Positions 1 to 10,426 of a stretch of 64,000 bases of DNA are shown here, piece after piece. Position numbers and translations under genes: made by a program. The notes under the pieces are model-generated. The model ran no database searches, was not told the DNA's origin, and was given only the letters and a program-made list of their open reading frames with translations. How positions within the stretch are numbered: position 1 is the stretch's first letter; each line of letters opens with the position of its first letter. Origin of the DNA: Streptococcus sp. Marseille-P6264 (lineage in GTDB: Bacteria; Bacillota; Bacilli; Lactobacillales; Streptococcaceae); assembly GCF_902460355.1 (NCBI RefSeq), contig NZ_CABPTO010000002.1, positions 62,001-126,000 on the forward strand, read 5' to 3'.

Positions 1-1
1 G

Positions 2-199
2 ATCCAGAGCGCGATGGAGGCCATTGTGGCAGGCCGAACCAGCTTTGTCATCGCTCACCGCTTAAAGACCATATTGAATGCGGACCAGATTATTGTCTTA
101 AAAGATGGGGAAGTCATTGAAAGAGGCAATCATCATGAATTGCTGCATCTAGGCGGCTTCTATTCTGAGCTTTACCACAATCAATTTGTATTTGAATAA
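2..199 (+). CDS. ABC exporter ATPase, C-terminal end (partial)
   Basis: Only the last ~65 residues are present; the gene enters from the left edge. The visible part has the H-loop region ([10 protein letters not shown]), then D-Q-I-I-V-L-K-D-G and the ERGNHHELL stretch typical of the nucleotide-binding domain of type IV (multidrug/lipid) ABC exporters with fused membrane and ATPase domains. Walker A, signature and Walker B motifs lie outside the window, so substrate and partner cannot be judged. A terminator follows directly, so this ends its operon. Confidence 0.85.
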   Translation: MQSAMEAIVAGRTSFVIAHRLKTILNADQIIVLKDGEVIERGNHHELLHLGGFYSELYHNQFVFE

Positions 200-210
200 A
201 TATATACAGA

Positions 211-250
211 AACGGAGGTATTTCATGAGGCTACCTTCGTTTTTTGTTTT
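211..250 (+). terminator. Rho-independent terminator of the ABC exporter
   Basis: The 10-nt arm at 211-220 pairs with 231-240 (one G-U pair) and is followed by a T-rich run. Confidence 0.8.
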
Positions 251-336
251 TGATATTCATTTATCTCGCCCTAAAAATCAGAAGCTAAAAAGTCTGTCGT
301 TTATCCTCTGATTGATTAGAGGATTCAAGAAACGTT

Positions 337-364
337 TTGCTTTTTCGCTTGATTATAATATAAT
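337..364 (+). promoter_or_regulatory. Probable levQ promoter
   Basis: A -35-like TTGCTT (337-342) and a -10 TATAAT (359-364) are separated by 16 bp, about 45 bp before the start of the sensor operon. A hairpin (303-325) lies upstream. Confidence 0.55.
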
Positions 365-410
365 AAACGTAAGTGAAGTGTTAGTAAGTATAGGTGACTA
401 GGAGATGGGA

Positions 411-1397
411 ATGGGATCAAGTAAGGGGAAAAAGAGGATTCAGACTTGCCAGAAATGCGCTCTCTGGTCTATTTTTGTGCTGGTAATTTGTTGCCTTGCT
501 TTTATTTATTCTAAGGCTAGTATGCCCGATAGCAATCAAATGAAAATCGGGGCGACCTATATGACCATGAACAATGATTTTTATCAAACCTTGAATGCTG
601 AATTGGAGAAAAAAACCAATCAACAGGGGAGTCGGCTCTATGTTCGTGATTCGGAGTTAGATGAGAAAAAGCAGAGCCAGCAAATTGCTTATTTTATCAA
701 AGAGAAAGTGGATATCATCGTCATCAATCCAGTAAAGAGTGACAGCCCAGCTATTATCAAGGCTTTGAATAAAGCTAAAAAAGCGGGTATTCGCATTATC
801 GTGGTAGATGCGCCAATGAGCAAGCAAGTAGCTGTTGACACGACTATCGTGTCAGATAACTATCAAGCGGGAGTTTTGATTGCTAAAGATATGATGAGTC
901 GGCTTTCCGAGGCGAATATTCTCTTGCTTGAACACCAGAATGCCATCTCAGCTATGGACCGGCTACAGGGCTTTCTGGATACGATCAAGGGCCATCCCAG
1001 CTATCGAATCGTTTCTCAGCTGGAGACTTTGGGACAGACCGAAGAAAGCATGCCCCAGGTCAAAAATGCCTTGGATAATGGCTCGGAATTCAACGTTGTC
1101 ATGGCTCTTAATGACCGTGCAGCAATCGGTGCCTTAGCAGCAATCAAAGATCAAGGTGTCGCAGAAAAAATTTATATCTATGGGGTTGACGGCTCTCCAG
1201 ATATTAAGAATTTTTTAGCCAATACGAATGACATTCAAGGAACAGTGGCCCAATCGCCTATTCAGATGGGACGAAAGGTGGCAGAAGTGATTGAGCTGCT
1301 GCGGGAAAAGAAATCCTGTGACAGCCAGTATCTGATACCAGTCCGCTTGATAAACAAGGACAATATCAGCGAGTATACAGTTACAGGGTGGCAGTAA
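411..1397 (+). CDS. levQ: Extracytoplasmic sugar-binding protein, LevQ-like
   Basis: A 328-residue protein with one N-terminal membrane anchor (about residues 15-37) and no lipobox cysteine, then a periplasmic-binding-protein fold of the ribose/LacI type (MKIGATYMTMNNDFY; DIIVINPVKSDSPA; GVDGSPDI). I prefer ATG 411 over ATG 405 because the AGGAG (400-404) abuts 405 but sits 6 nt before 411. No permease or ATPase is nearby; it heads a binding protein-kinase-regulator-binding protein operon and overlaps the kinase start by one base. This is the arrangement of S. mutans LevQRST, where binding proteins present fructose/mannose signals to the kinase. The role here is inferred from that synteny. 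Confidence 0.8.
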   Translation: MGSSKGKKRIQTCQKCALWSIFVLVICCLAFIYSKASMPDSNQMKIGATYMTMNNDFYQTLNAELEKKTNQQGSRLYVRDSELDEKKQSQQIAYFIKEKVDIIVINPVKSDSPAIIKALNKAKKAGIRIIVVDAPMSKQVAVDTTIVSDNYQAGVLIAKDMMSRLSEANILLLEHQNAISAMDRLQGFLDTIKGHPSYRIVSQLETLGQTEESMPQVKNALDNGSEFNVVMALNDRAAIGALAAIKDQGVAEKIYIYGVDGSPDIKNFLANTNDIQGTVAQSPIQMGRKVAEVIELLREKKSCDSQYLIPVRLINKDNISEYTVTGWQ

Positions 1398-2710
1398 TGA
1401 AACCAAACAAAAGCATTTTTTACAGTAAAATAGCTCTGATGGTCATCAATTTTATAGCCATTGTCTATAATGCTTCGATTTACCTCTTTGCAACTAATTA
1501 TGCCGTAACAAGAGGCTTCAGTCACTCGCTTTTGGAACGCTTAGATGCCATTCCAGGATCGCCCAGTTTCATTTTTCTGATTTCCATTATCTTTTATGCC
1601 TGCCTATTGCTGGTGATGTACTATCGGGAAAAGCATCCCAATCAGCTATCCGTTTATGATAAGGTGACCATGATTGAGATTTTGCTGATGCTGGTCATCT
1701 TTACTGCTTTGCATTCGTCTTACAACGGGCTGATTCTTCTTGTTTTTGCAGATATTTTCTATGGCTCCAAAGAGTTCAATGCCTCCAAGGACAAAAAATA
1801 CTGGTTTTCCTTTATTATTTTGAGTTTCAGTATGTTGCTATTGTCAAACTACGACCTGCTGTCGCTCTTTGTCAAACTGCCTTCATTGGATACCTATATT
1901 CGTTTTTATCCAGAATCTATACGTTTGCTGCTGCTTTTTGGAAAGAACTTTCTTTTCTCCCTCAATATTGTCGTCTTTATGATTTCCTTGCTCTTTTATA
2001 TCATGTCGGCGATTACAGAGCGGCACCGGATTGAGGAGGAACTTCGCATGGCTTCCCAGGCCAATCGGGAGTTGAACAGCTATCTAGCCTTATCAGAAAA
2101 AATTGCTGAAGACCGAGAAAGAAAGCGGATTGCTCGTGAGATTCATGATACACTGGGACATGCTTTGACGGGTATCTCAGCGGGAATTGACGCCATCAAG
2201 GTCCTAGTGGATATTGATACCGAGCGGGCCAAGGAACAGCTCAACAATGTCTCGGTCGTCGTTCGTGACGGGATTCGGGATGTTCGAGGTTCGCTCAATA
2301 AAATGCGGCCGGGTACTCTGGAGAATAACAGTCTGAAAGAGGCTTTGTTAAAGATTATCCGAGAGTATGAAGCCATTTCCAACTTGGATATCCATTTTCT
2401 CTATGAATGGGATACGATCGATTTAGATATTGCCAAAGAAGATATTGTGTTTCGCATCGTGCAGGAATCAATTACCAATTCTGTGCGTCACGGGCACGCC
2501 AAGACCGTTTGGATTGAGTTGTTAGAACAAGAAAATTATATTATGACCATTCGAGATGATGGTGTAGGGTTTGATGAATTGCACTATGGCTATGGCTTGA
2601 AGCAAATGCAGGAACGGTTGGCTATTATCGGTGGGAAGGTTCATTTTGAAAACCGAGAGGGCTTCTATACCTACATTGAAATCCCCAAAATAGGAGGTTG
2701 GAATGATTAA
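1397..2710 (+). CDS. levR: Sensor histidine kinase, LevR-like
   Basis: 437 residues. The N-terminal half has about six hydrophobic segments; then a coiled linker and a HisKA_3 dimerisation domain with phospho-acceptor His250 in REIHDTLGHAL, and an HATPase_c domain (N box QESITNSVRHGHA, G1 DDGVGFD, G2 GYGLKQMQER). This is the NarL-partner kinase class. An in-frame GTG lies at 1388, but ATG 1397, 5 nt after AGGGTGG (1385-1391) and overlapping the levQ stop, fits better. By analogy to S. mutans LevR it should sense sugar status through LevQ/LevT and phosphorylate the downstream regulator. Confidence 0.85.
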   Translation: MKPNKSIFYSKIALMVINFIAIVYNASIYLFATNYAVTRGFSHSLLERLDAIPGSPSFIFLISIIFYACLLLVMYYREKHPNQLSVYDKVTMIEILLMLVIFTALHSSYNGLILLVFADIFYGSKEFNASKDKKYWFSFIILSFSMLLLSNYDLLSLFVKLPSLDTYIRFYPESIRLLLLFGKNFLFSLNIVVFMISLLFYIMSAITERHRIEEELRMASQANRELNSYLALSEKIAEDRERKRIAREIHDTLGHALTGISAGIDAIKVLVDIDTERAKEQLNNVSVVVRDGIRDVRGSLNKMRPGTLENNSLKEALLKIIREYEAISNLDIHFLYEWDTIDLDIAKEDIVFRIVQESITNSVRHGHAKTVWIELLEQENYIMTIRDDGVGFDELHYGYGLKQMQERLAIIGGKVHFENREGFYTYIEIPKIGGWND

Positions 2711-3386
2711 AGTTTTAATAGCAGACGATCAGGCCTTGATTCGCGAGTCTCTGCAAATCATCCTGTCAGCCCACGCTGATATTGAGGTTGTCGGGACAGT
2801 CGGAGACGGCAAGGAAGTGCTGGAAAAGCTTCATCGGGTGCGCCCAGATGTGATTTTGATGGATATTCGCATGCCAGTCATGGACGGTGTTCTCTGTACT
2901 AAGGCTGTCAAGGAGCAGTATCCGGATGTTAAGATTATCATTCTGACGACCTTTGACGACGATGAATTTATCTTCTCTGCTCTCAAATACGGTGCCTCTG
3001 GCTACATTCTCAAAGGGGTTTCGACAGAAGAGCTTCACGAAGCCATTCAGACAGTCTATCGGGGCGGAGCTATGATTAATCCTAATATTGCCACCAAGGT
3101 CTTCAAAATCTTTTCACAGATGGCCCAGTCCAACTTTACTATCACGGTGTCGGAGGAAAATGTAGAGGATATGAGCCGGACGGAGTGGAAGATTATCCAG
3201 CAGATTGGCTTTGGGATTTCTAATAAGGAGATTGCAGCCAAGCTTTATCTGTCGGAAGGAACCGTGCGCAACTACCTATCAGGGATTCTGTCTAAACTGA
3301 ATCTGCGTGACCGGACTCAGCTGGCTATCTGGGCCGTGCAGACCGGAGTCACCCAGCGAGACTTTAGCAAGGGAAGTGACAAATGA
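2703..3386 (+). CDS. levS: NarL/LuxR-type response regulator, LevS-like
   Basis: 227 residues: receiver domain with Asp8/Asp9, phospho-acceptor Asp54 (ILMDIRMP) and the conserved Lys near 104 (YILKG), then a LuxR-type helix-turn-helix (about 160-215; SNKEIAAKLYLSEGTVRNYL). AGGAGG precedes the start. It overlaps the kinase by 8 bp and levT by 4 bp, indicating translational coupling. In the S. mutans counterpart the regulator activates the levD operon; the three TGACATTTGTCA-like repeats before levD (4728-4783) are plausible targets. Confidence 0.85.
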   Translation: MIKVLIADDQALIRESLQIILSAHADIEVVGTVGDGKEVLEKLHRVRPDVILMDIRMPVMDGVLCTKAVKEQYPDVKIIILTTFDDDEFIFSALKYGASGYILKGVSTEELHEAIQTVYRGGAMINPNIATKVFKIFSQMAQSNFTITVSEENVEDMSRTEWKIIQQIGFGISNKEIAAKLYLSEGTVRNYLSGILSKLNLRDRTQLAIWAVQTGVTQRDFSKGSDK

Positions 3387-4663
3387 AGTGGCGACTTAGA
3401 CATTTAGTTGTTCTTGTTTTGGTTCTTGTTTCAGGTATTTTAAGCTTTGCACTTTGGTCGTCTAGTCATGAAAAAGTCCTACGCATCGGTGTCTATGCAG
3501 GCTCGAGCTGGGATGTTCCTAATAGTCGTGAAAACAAGGTCTTGGACACCCTGATTAAAAAGTTTGAAAAGACGCATCCCCATGTCAAGGTCGTCTACGA
3601 AAGCGGGATTCCCAAGAAGAATTATGCTGACTGGCTAGCAGAACAGGTCTTAAAAGGCGAACAGCCAGATCTTTTCATGGTGCCAGAAAATGACTTTAGC
3701 ATGTTGGCTTCTGCTGGTGCCCTCAAATCCTTGGATACCCTTTTAACGGATGATGAACGGGCAGCCTTTTATCCCGTCGCTTATGAAGCTGGGCAATATC
3801 AGGGAGTCAGCTATGCTCTTCCAGTTGAGAGTAATCCTATCATGATGTGTGTCAATAAGGACCTGCTTGAAAAAGAAGGAATTAGCATTCCTGAGTCAGG
3901 TTGGACCCTGGCGGATTTCTATGAGATTTGCAAGAAAGTAACCAAGGATACCAATGGCGATGGCGTGGTAGATCAGTACGGTATTACAGATTACACTTGG
4001 CAGCAAGCTCTGATAGCTTACGGTGGCCATTTGACCGATAAATCCGGTATCAATGTAGACAGTGCAGAGATGCACCAAGCCTTGGCCTTTATGAGCAAGT
4101 TAGATATGCTCAGCCAGCACTATAAGGTGACTTCTCATGACTTTGATGAAGGGCGAGTGGTATTCTATCCTATGAGTCTGGCCCAGTATCGGACCTACAA
4201 GCCTTATCCTTATCATGTTGCCAAATATTCTAGCTTTTCTTGGACCTGTATCCCGATGCCGACAGCCAATAGCAAGGTGATGGGAACGCAGGTCAAGACT
4301 TCCCTCTTTGGCATGTCTTCCAACACTAAGCAAGAGAAGCTGGCTTGGGAATTTATGCTCTTGTTGTCACAGGACAAAGAGAGCCAGCAGAACTTGTTTG
4401 AAAAATCGCAGGGAACTTCAGTCTTGCCCTCCGTAGTGAAAAGTCAGCAAACCAGAAAAATCTTGCAAGCAGATGACTTCGGCTTGGATTCTCTGACTTC
4501 TGAAAGGCTAGATAGTATGATGGAGCGTTCCATCATAGATATTGGACAAGAAGTTGATCGGCAGACCTTGGAAAGACTTGATTATTTGATTAAGGAAGCT
4601 CTGGGAAATCAAGAGATTGACAGTGCCTTGCCGAGCATTCAAAGAGAAATAGAAAGCAGATAA
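3383..4663 (+). CDS. levT: Extracytoplasmic solute-binding protein, LevT-like
   Basis: 426 residues with an uncleaved-looking N-terminal anchor (about 7-26) lacking a lipobox Cys, followed by an ABC-type family 1 solute-binding fold (VLDTLIKKFEKTHPHVKVVY; PDLFMVPENDF; calcium-like loop DTNGDGVVDQYG near residue 190). It is the second binding protein of the four-gene sensor operon, starting ATGA-overlapped with levS. No transport partners are present, so a sensing role beside LevQ is the natural inference. A terminator overlaps its stop codon. Confidence 0.8.
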   Translation: MKWRLRHLVVLVLVLVSGILSFALWSSSHEKVLRIGVYAGSSWDVPNSRENKVLDTLIKKFEKTHPHVKVVYESGIPKKNYADWLAEQVLKGEQPDLFMVPENDFSMLASAGALKSLDTLLTDDERAAFYPVAYEAGQYQGVSYALPVESNPIMMCVNKDLLEKEGISIPESGWTLADFYEICKKVTKDTNGDGVVDQYGITDYTWQQALIAYGGHLTDKSGINVDSAEMHQALAFMSKLDMLSQHYKVTSHDFDEGRVVFYPMSLAQYRTYKPYPYHVAKYSSFSWTCIPMPTANSKVMGTQVKTSLFGMSSNTKQEKLAWEFMLLLSQDKESQQNLFEKSQGTSVLPSVVKSQQTRKILQADDFGLDSLTSERLDSMMERSIIDIGQEVDRQTLERLDYLIKEALGNQEIDSALPSIQREIESR

Positions 4664-4681
4664 TTTTCTGCTTTCTTTTTT
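4651..4681 (+). terminator. Terminator of levQRST
   Basis: Perfect 10-bp stem 4651-4660 / 4667-4676 followed by a T run; the levT stop codon lies at the start of the loop. Confidence 0.85.
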
Positions 4682-4727
4682 ATTTCTAATTAAGTCAGAA
4701 AAAAAGCCACGGGTGACTAGACCAATA

Positions 4728-4783
4728 TGACATTTGTCACATCTAAACTCACATTTGTCATCTTTTCAAAGTGACATTTGACA
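4728..4783 (+). promoter_or_regulatory. Three 12-bp repeats, candidate LevS operators
   Basis: TGACATTTGTCA at 4728-4739 (a perfect inverted repeat), TCACATTTGTCA at 4749-4760 and TGACATTTGACA at 4772-4783. Start-to-start spacing is 21 and 23 bp, about two helical turns, so all face one side of the DNA, just upstream of the levD promoter. This is expected for cooperative activator binding; assignment to LevS is inference. Confidence 0.65.
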
Positions 4784-4786
4784 ATA

Positions 4787-4813
4787 GGGAAGCGATTTCA
4801 TTTTGTGTACAAT
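4787..4813 (+). promoter_or_regulatory. levD promoter with cre site
   Basis: The cre-like GGGAAGCGATTTCA (4787-4800) matches the CcpA consensus at all but the first position. -10 TACAAT is at 4808-4813. The -35 region (about 4785-4790) is poor and overlaps the cre, consistent with an activator-dependent, catabolite-repressed promoter. Confidence 0.65.
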
Positions 4814-4842
4814 AGAATCAAGAAAATAAGGAGGCAGGAAAG

Positions 4843-5277
4843 ATGAAATATCTTGTACTGGTCAGTCATGGGGGGCTAGCTGAAGGCGTACAAAGCTCCT
4901 TGAAGATGTTTGCTGGTGATAAAACAGACCAAATCATCGCTGTGGGTCTGAAAGAGGGAAAATCAGTCGATGATTTTGCTCTTGATTTCCGTCAAGCCTT
5001 GGCAGGTTTAGAAGCAGAGGATTCTGTCTTGGTTTTAGCCGATATTGTAGGAGGAAGTCCTCTAACGACAGCGGCTAGTGTCCTAGCAGAATTAGGCAAA
5101 TTAGATTCGGCAGTCATTCTTGGAGGGCTGAATCTGACGATGGGGCTCACTGGGCTTGTGATGAAGGACATGCTGGAAGGCAAAGATCTTGCACAGACGA
5201 TTCTTTCAGAAGCGACAGCAGCCTTACAGGAGTTTGAAGTCTCATCAGATGACGATGAGGAAGATGACGACATTTAA
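4843..5277 (+). CDS. levD: PTS EIIA component, mannose/fructose family
   Basis: 144 residues. EIIA-Man fold with phospho-acceptor His9 (LVSHGGLAEGV) and LADIVGGSPLTTAA. It receives phosphate from HPr and passes it to the EIIB at 5316. A strong AGGAGG lies just upstream. Unusual: the protein ends in an acidic tail (SSDDDEEDDDI), echoed by the EIIC of the same operon. First gene of levDEFGX. Confidence 0.92.
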   Translation: MKYLVLVSHGGLAEGVQSSLKMFAGDKTDQIIAVGLKEGKSVDDFALDFRQALAGLEAEDSVLVLADIVGGSPLTTAASVLAELGKLDSAVILGGLNLTMGLTGLVMKDMLEGKDLAQTILSEATAALQEFEVSSDDDEEDDDI

Positions 5278-5315
5278 AAAGTGATTCATTTACTAACTTA
5301 GATAGGAGATTCAAA

Positions 5316-5810
5316 ATGGTAGTAACATTTGTACGGATTGACGACCGCATGATCCACGGTCAAACGGTCACTCGTTGGGCTAAGGAATATCCTTGCGATG
5401 GGCTGATTGCAGTCAATGATGCAGCAGCCAGCAACAAGGTTTTGATCCAAGCCTATAAAGGGGCTTCTGACAAGAAAACTTTCGTTTGGACTAAGGAAGC
5501 CTTCAAGGAAAAATCTGGCAAGGTAACCGAATCTGACAGCCGTTATTTCTTGATTACTAAAAATCCGATTGATATGAAAGAAATTTTGGTGGACCAAGGC
5601 TATGTGCCAGGCAATGTCAAAGAAATCATCGTCGGACCAGCCAATGACCGTCCAGGAGCTGTCAAGCTGGGCAACAATCAATCCATCACACAAGAAGAAG
5701 CGGAAGCGATCGAAGCGATTGAAAAAGCAGGTTACAAGGTAAAATTCCAGCTGCTTCCAGACGTTTCCATCGGTTACTGGAGTGATTTCAAATCTAAATT
5801 TGGTTTTTAA
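5316..5810 (+). CDS. levE: PTS EIIB component, mannose/fructose family
   Basis: 164 residues. EIIB-Man/sorbose family with phospho-His14 in RIDDRMIHGQ. It transfers phosphate to the incoming sugar at the EIIC/EIID membrane complex encoded next. Lies 38 bp after levD with its own RBS. Confidence 0.92.
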   Translation: MVVTFVRIDDRMIHGQTVTRWAKEYPCDGLIAVNDAAASNKVLIQAYKGASDKKTFVWTKEAFKEKSGKVTESDSRYFLITKNPIDMKEILVDQGYVPGNVKEIIVGPANDRPGAVKLGNNQSITQEEAEAIEAIEKAGYKVKFQLLPDVSIGYWSDFKSKFGF

Positions 5811-5851
5811 ACAGGGGCAGAAGTTAAGCAGGACAAGGTTTTAAGCTTTCT

Positions 5852-5874
5852 ATAGCCTTGCCAAGCAAGGTCTA
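5852..5874 (+). other. Intercistronic hairpin between EIIB and EIIC
   Basis: ATAGCCTTGC pairs with GCAAGGTCTAT (one bulge) in the unusually long 124-bp levE-levF gap, followed by a second weaker GC-rich hairpin near 5880-5905. No T run, so more likely RNA processing/stability than termination. Confidence 0.45.
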
Positions 5875-5934
5875 TTTGAAGGAGTTGGAACCGAGCTCCT
5901 GCTCCTGCTCGATCTTACTTAAAGGAGAAAGATT

Positions 5935-6780
5935 ATGACAATTTCTTGGTTGCAAGCCGCAATCCTCGGTATCTTTGCTAGTTTATCCTCTATGCCGGGT
6001 ATGGGTGGCTCAAGTATTGGTAACTACACACTTGGACGTCCGCTTGTCGGAGGACTCGTCTGTGGTTTAATTTTAGGAGATGTGAGCCTCGGTATTATCT
6101 GTGGGGTAGCCATGCAGTTGGTGTATATCGCACTGGTAACCCCTGGCGGTACTGTTTCTGCCGATGTCCGTGCAGTTTCTTATATCGGTATTCCTTTGGC
6201 AATGGTTGCGATCAAGTCACAAGGGATTTCAGATGCTCAGCAGGCTGCTGACTTTGCAAAATCAATGGGTGTGCTGGTTGGTACACTAGGAACTGTTCTC
6301 TTCTACGGAACAGCGACAATGAACTTGGTATGGCAACACATGGGCTGGAAAGCAGTCGAACAGGGAGAATACAAAAAATTGTATGCGGTTGACTGGTATC
6401 TGCCATGGGTTTCCCACTTCCTCTTCTCTTTCTTGCCAACACTGATTCTTTGCCGTTACGGTGCTGATGCCGTTACAGCTCTGAAAGATGCCCTCCCAAT
6501 GGATGGTCTACCAATGAAAACCCTCTTTACAGTAGGTTCTCTCCTCCCATGTGTCGGTATTGCGATTCTCTTGAAACAAATCGTTGAAAAAGTAACAGAC
6601 TTTGTCCCATTCTTCGTTGGCTTTACCTTGGCTGCCTCACTTGGTCTCAACCTTGTGTCTAGTGCAGTTGTATCACTGATCTTTGCCCTGCTATTCTATG
6701 AAGTACAGATGGCAAAAAATGTCAAAGCTAGTGCTGTGGCAGTAGGTGATTTTGACGATGATGACGAGGAGGATATCTAA
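5935..6780 (+). CDS. levF: PTS EIIC membrane component
   Basis: 281 residues, polytopic EIIC-Man/sorbose family (GMGGSSIGNYTLGRPLVGGL; about seven hydrophobic segments). It forms the sugar channel with EIID. RBS AAAGGAGA. It ends with an acidic tail (DFDDDDEEDI) resembling that of the EIIA; the GAGGAGG encoded there also acts as RBS for the next gene, which begins 1 bp after the stop. Confidence 0.92.
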   Translation: MTISWLQAAILGIFASLSSMPGMGGSSIGNYTLGRPLVGGLVCGLILGDVSLGIICGVAMQLVYIALVTPGGTVSADVRAVSYIGIPLAMVAIKSQGISDAQQAADFAKSMGVLVGTLGTVLFYGTATMNLVWQHMGWKAVEQGEYKKLYAVDWYLPWVSHFLFSFLPTLILCRYGADAVTALKDALPMDGLPMKTLFTVGSLLPCVGIAILLKQIVEKVTDFVPFFVGFTLAASLGLNLVSSAVVSLIFALLFYEVQMAKNVKASAVAVGDFDDDDEEDI

Positions 6781-6781
6781 G

Positions 6782-7621
6782 ATGGCAACTAAAAAAATAT
6801 CTAAAAAAACACTGACCAAATCATTCCACCACTGGTACTATGGTCACTTGACCTGCTTCTCTCAAGAGCACATGCAGACTTTTGGTTACTTGACTTCTAT
6901 GCTACCAATCGTGGAAGAATTGTACGATACAAAAGAAGAACAAGCACGCTCTATGCACACTTATACAGCCTTCTTCAACACGGAACCTCAGCTGGGTACT
7001 CTGGTCGTTGGGATCACAGCTGGTTTGGAAGAAGCGCGTGCCAATGGTGCAGAAGCAGTAAATGACGAAACCATCAACGGACTTCGGGCTGGCTTGATGG
7101 GGCCGGTTGCTGGTATCGGTGACTCTCTGATCGTTGGAACCTTGATTCCAGTTATTTTGGGGATCTCAATGGGGCTTTCAAATGGAGGTTCGCCTGTTGG
7201 TGCCATCTTCTATATTCTAGTTTGGAATCTGCTGGCTTATTTCGGTATGCGTTTTGCTTACTTTAAAGGCTATGAATTAGGAGACAAGGCCGTTGAATTC
7301 TTAGTAGGAGAACAAGGGCAAGCTATCCGTAAATCTGTTGGGATTGTCGGCGGAATGGTTATCGGTGCTGTTGCAGCAACTTGGGTACCTATCAAAACTG
7401 CCTTCCAATTGACCAATCCGGGTGAAAAAGAGCCTTACCTTGTCCTGCAAGACAAATTAGATGGTGTTTATCCAGGCCTCTTGACAGCTGTCTTTATCGT
7501 ATTTTGCTGGTGGCTCATGGCCAAGAAGAACCTTTCTCCAATCAAAGTGATGCTCATTCTAGTTGTTATCGCTTTCCTTGGTGTACTGGCTGGCTTCTTT
7601 AACCCAGGTCTCCAATATTAA
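6782..7621 (+). CDS. levG: PTS EIID membrane component
   Basis: 279 residues of the EIID-Man family (GDSLIVGTLIPVILGI; C-terminal membrane helices). A longer in-frame ATG exists at 6746 inside levF, but ATG 6782 follows the GGAGG by a normal distance and gives the family N-terminus (KSFHHWYYGHLTCFSQEHMQ). Completes the permease with levF. Confidence 0.92.
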   Translation: MATKKISKKTLTKSFHHWYYGHLTCFSQEHMQTFGYLTSMLPIVEELYDTKEEQARSMHTYTAFFNTEPQLGTLVVGITAGLEEARANGAEAVNDETINGLRAGLMGPVAGIGDSLIVGTLIPVILGISMGLSNGGSPVGAIFYILVWNLLAYFGMRFAYFKGYELGDKAVEFLVGEQGQAIRKSVGIVGGMVIGAVAATWVPIKTAFQLTNPGEKEPYLVLQDKLDGVYPGLLTAVFIVFCWWLMAKKNLSPIKVMLILVVIAFLGVLAGFFNPGLQY

Positions 7622-7638
7622 GAAAAAGAGGGGAAATC

Positions 7639-7929
7639 ATGACAGAACAAGAATTGATTCAAGGCTATGAAACAGAAATTCAATACCAGAAGCATATGAT
7701 TGAAAATCTCGGACGCTGGTTTAGCCTTTTCTTCACCATTGCCAGTATCGGTTTTGTCCTGATCTATCTCTTTCATCGAACCAATCTGCTTCTGTTCATT
7801 GTAGGAGTCATCTTAGCTATTTTGGGAATTCTTGTCATGCTGGTCTTTGGCTATGGCATCTACAAGGGTAGACTAAATTTGCAAAAGGTTATTGATGATT
7901 TTGAAGAGAAACTGAAGTTGGCTCAATAA
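7639..7929 (+). CDS. levX: Small membrane protein, LevX-like
   Basis: 96 residues: a charged N-terminus, two membrane helices (about 32-52 and 55-76) and a charged C-terminal helix. It is the last gene of the PTS operon, with RBS AGGGGA, before a strong terminator. Its place matches the small gene after levG in S. mutans; biochemical function is unknown. Confidence 0.7.
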   Translation: MTEQELIQGYETEIQYQKHMIENLGRWFSLFFTIASIGFVLIYLFHRTNLLLFIVGVILAILGILVMLVFGYGIYKGRLNLQKVIDDFEEKLKLAQ

Positions 7930-7950
7930 TATTTCCAATTGATTTCCCCC

Positions 7951-7979
7951 AAAAACTTTGTCATTCGGCAAAGTTTTTT
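7951..7979 (+). terminator. Terminator of the lev PTS operon
   Basis: AAAAACTTTG (7951-7960) pairs with CAAAGTTTTT (7969 on) and runs into T's. It lies just before the groES promoter. Confidence 0.85.
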
Positions 7980-7980
7980 C

Positions 7981-8047
7981 TTGACTATTTCTGACCAAGT
8001 GATACAATATTAACTATAGATTAGCACTCGATGTCATAGAGTGCTAA
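7981..8047 (+). promoter_or_regulatory. groESL promoter and CIRCE (HrcA operator)
   Basis: -35 TTGACT (7981-7986), 16-bp spacer, -10 TACAAT (8003-8008). A perfect CIRCE follows: TTAGCACTC (8021-8029), 9-nt spacer, GAGTGCTAA (8039-8047). It binds the HrcA repressor and is released on heat or misfolding stress. Confidence 0.97.
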
Positions 8048-8070
8048 AATTCAATCTTTGGAGGAAAAAG

Positions 8071-9998
<1,928 letters not shown>

Positions 9999-10040
9999 GA
10001 CACATAGAAGAAAGTACAACTTTTTTGAAATCAATAAAGT

Positions 10041-10088
10041 AAAAAAGACTTCAAACTATTGATCAAAAACAATGGTTTGAAGTCTTTT
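10041..10088 (+). terminator. groESL terminator
   Basis: Long stem of about 19 bp (10042-10060 with 10071-10089, one G-U pair) and a T tract; nearly symmetric, so it could work in both directions. Confidence 0.9.
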
Positions 10089-10270
10089 TATTGTGTTGAT
10101 AATGAAATGAAAACTTGTAAAATAATGAAAAGTTTGAAATGTAAATGATTTTCGAAAGCTGTTTGGAGTGATTGTAAATGTGATTATTTCAAAATGGGGC
10201 AAATAATCTTATAGCAGTAGAGAATACTTTAGTTTTGAAAATTAACGCTGTTTAGCAAGGAGTAAGAAAG

Positions 10271-10426
10271 CTAAACTATTTCAGACTTGTTTTGGAACAA
10301 CTCAATTCTATCATTACAATAAGTGATTAAAGTTTTAGCTTTTTCAGATACTGACTTCACTTTCTTCTCATTAAAATAGTAGCCAGTCAAACCCCTGATT
10401 TCTTCTGACAATGTGAGATAATACAC
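10271..10426 (-). pseudogene. Short-chain dehydrogenase remnant (C-terminal ~50 aa)
   Basis: On the minus strand a 51-codon open stretch encodes YYLTLSEEIRGLTGYYFNEK and then KVKSVSEKAKTL up to a stop at 10271. The pattern (YL..S.E..G.TG.YF..KK....S..A) resembles the C-terminal tail of short-chain dehydrogenases/reductases of the retinol-dehydrogenase-like type. The Rossmann core is absent and a stop lies directly upstream of the GTG, so this is read as a decayed fragment. The family call rests on pattern memory only. Confidence 0.5.
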
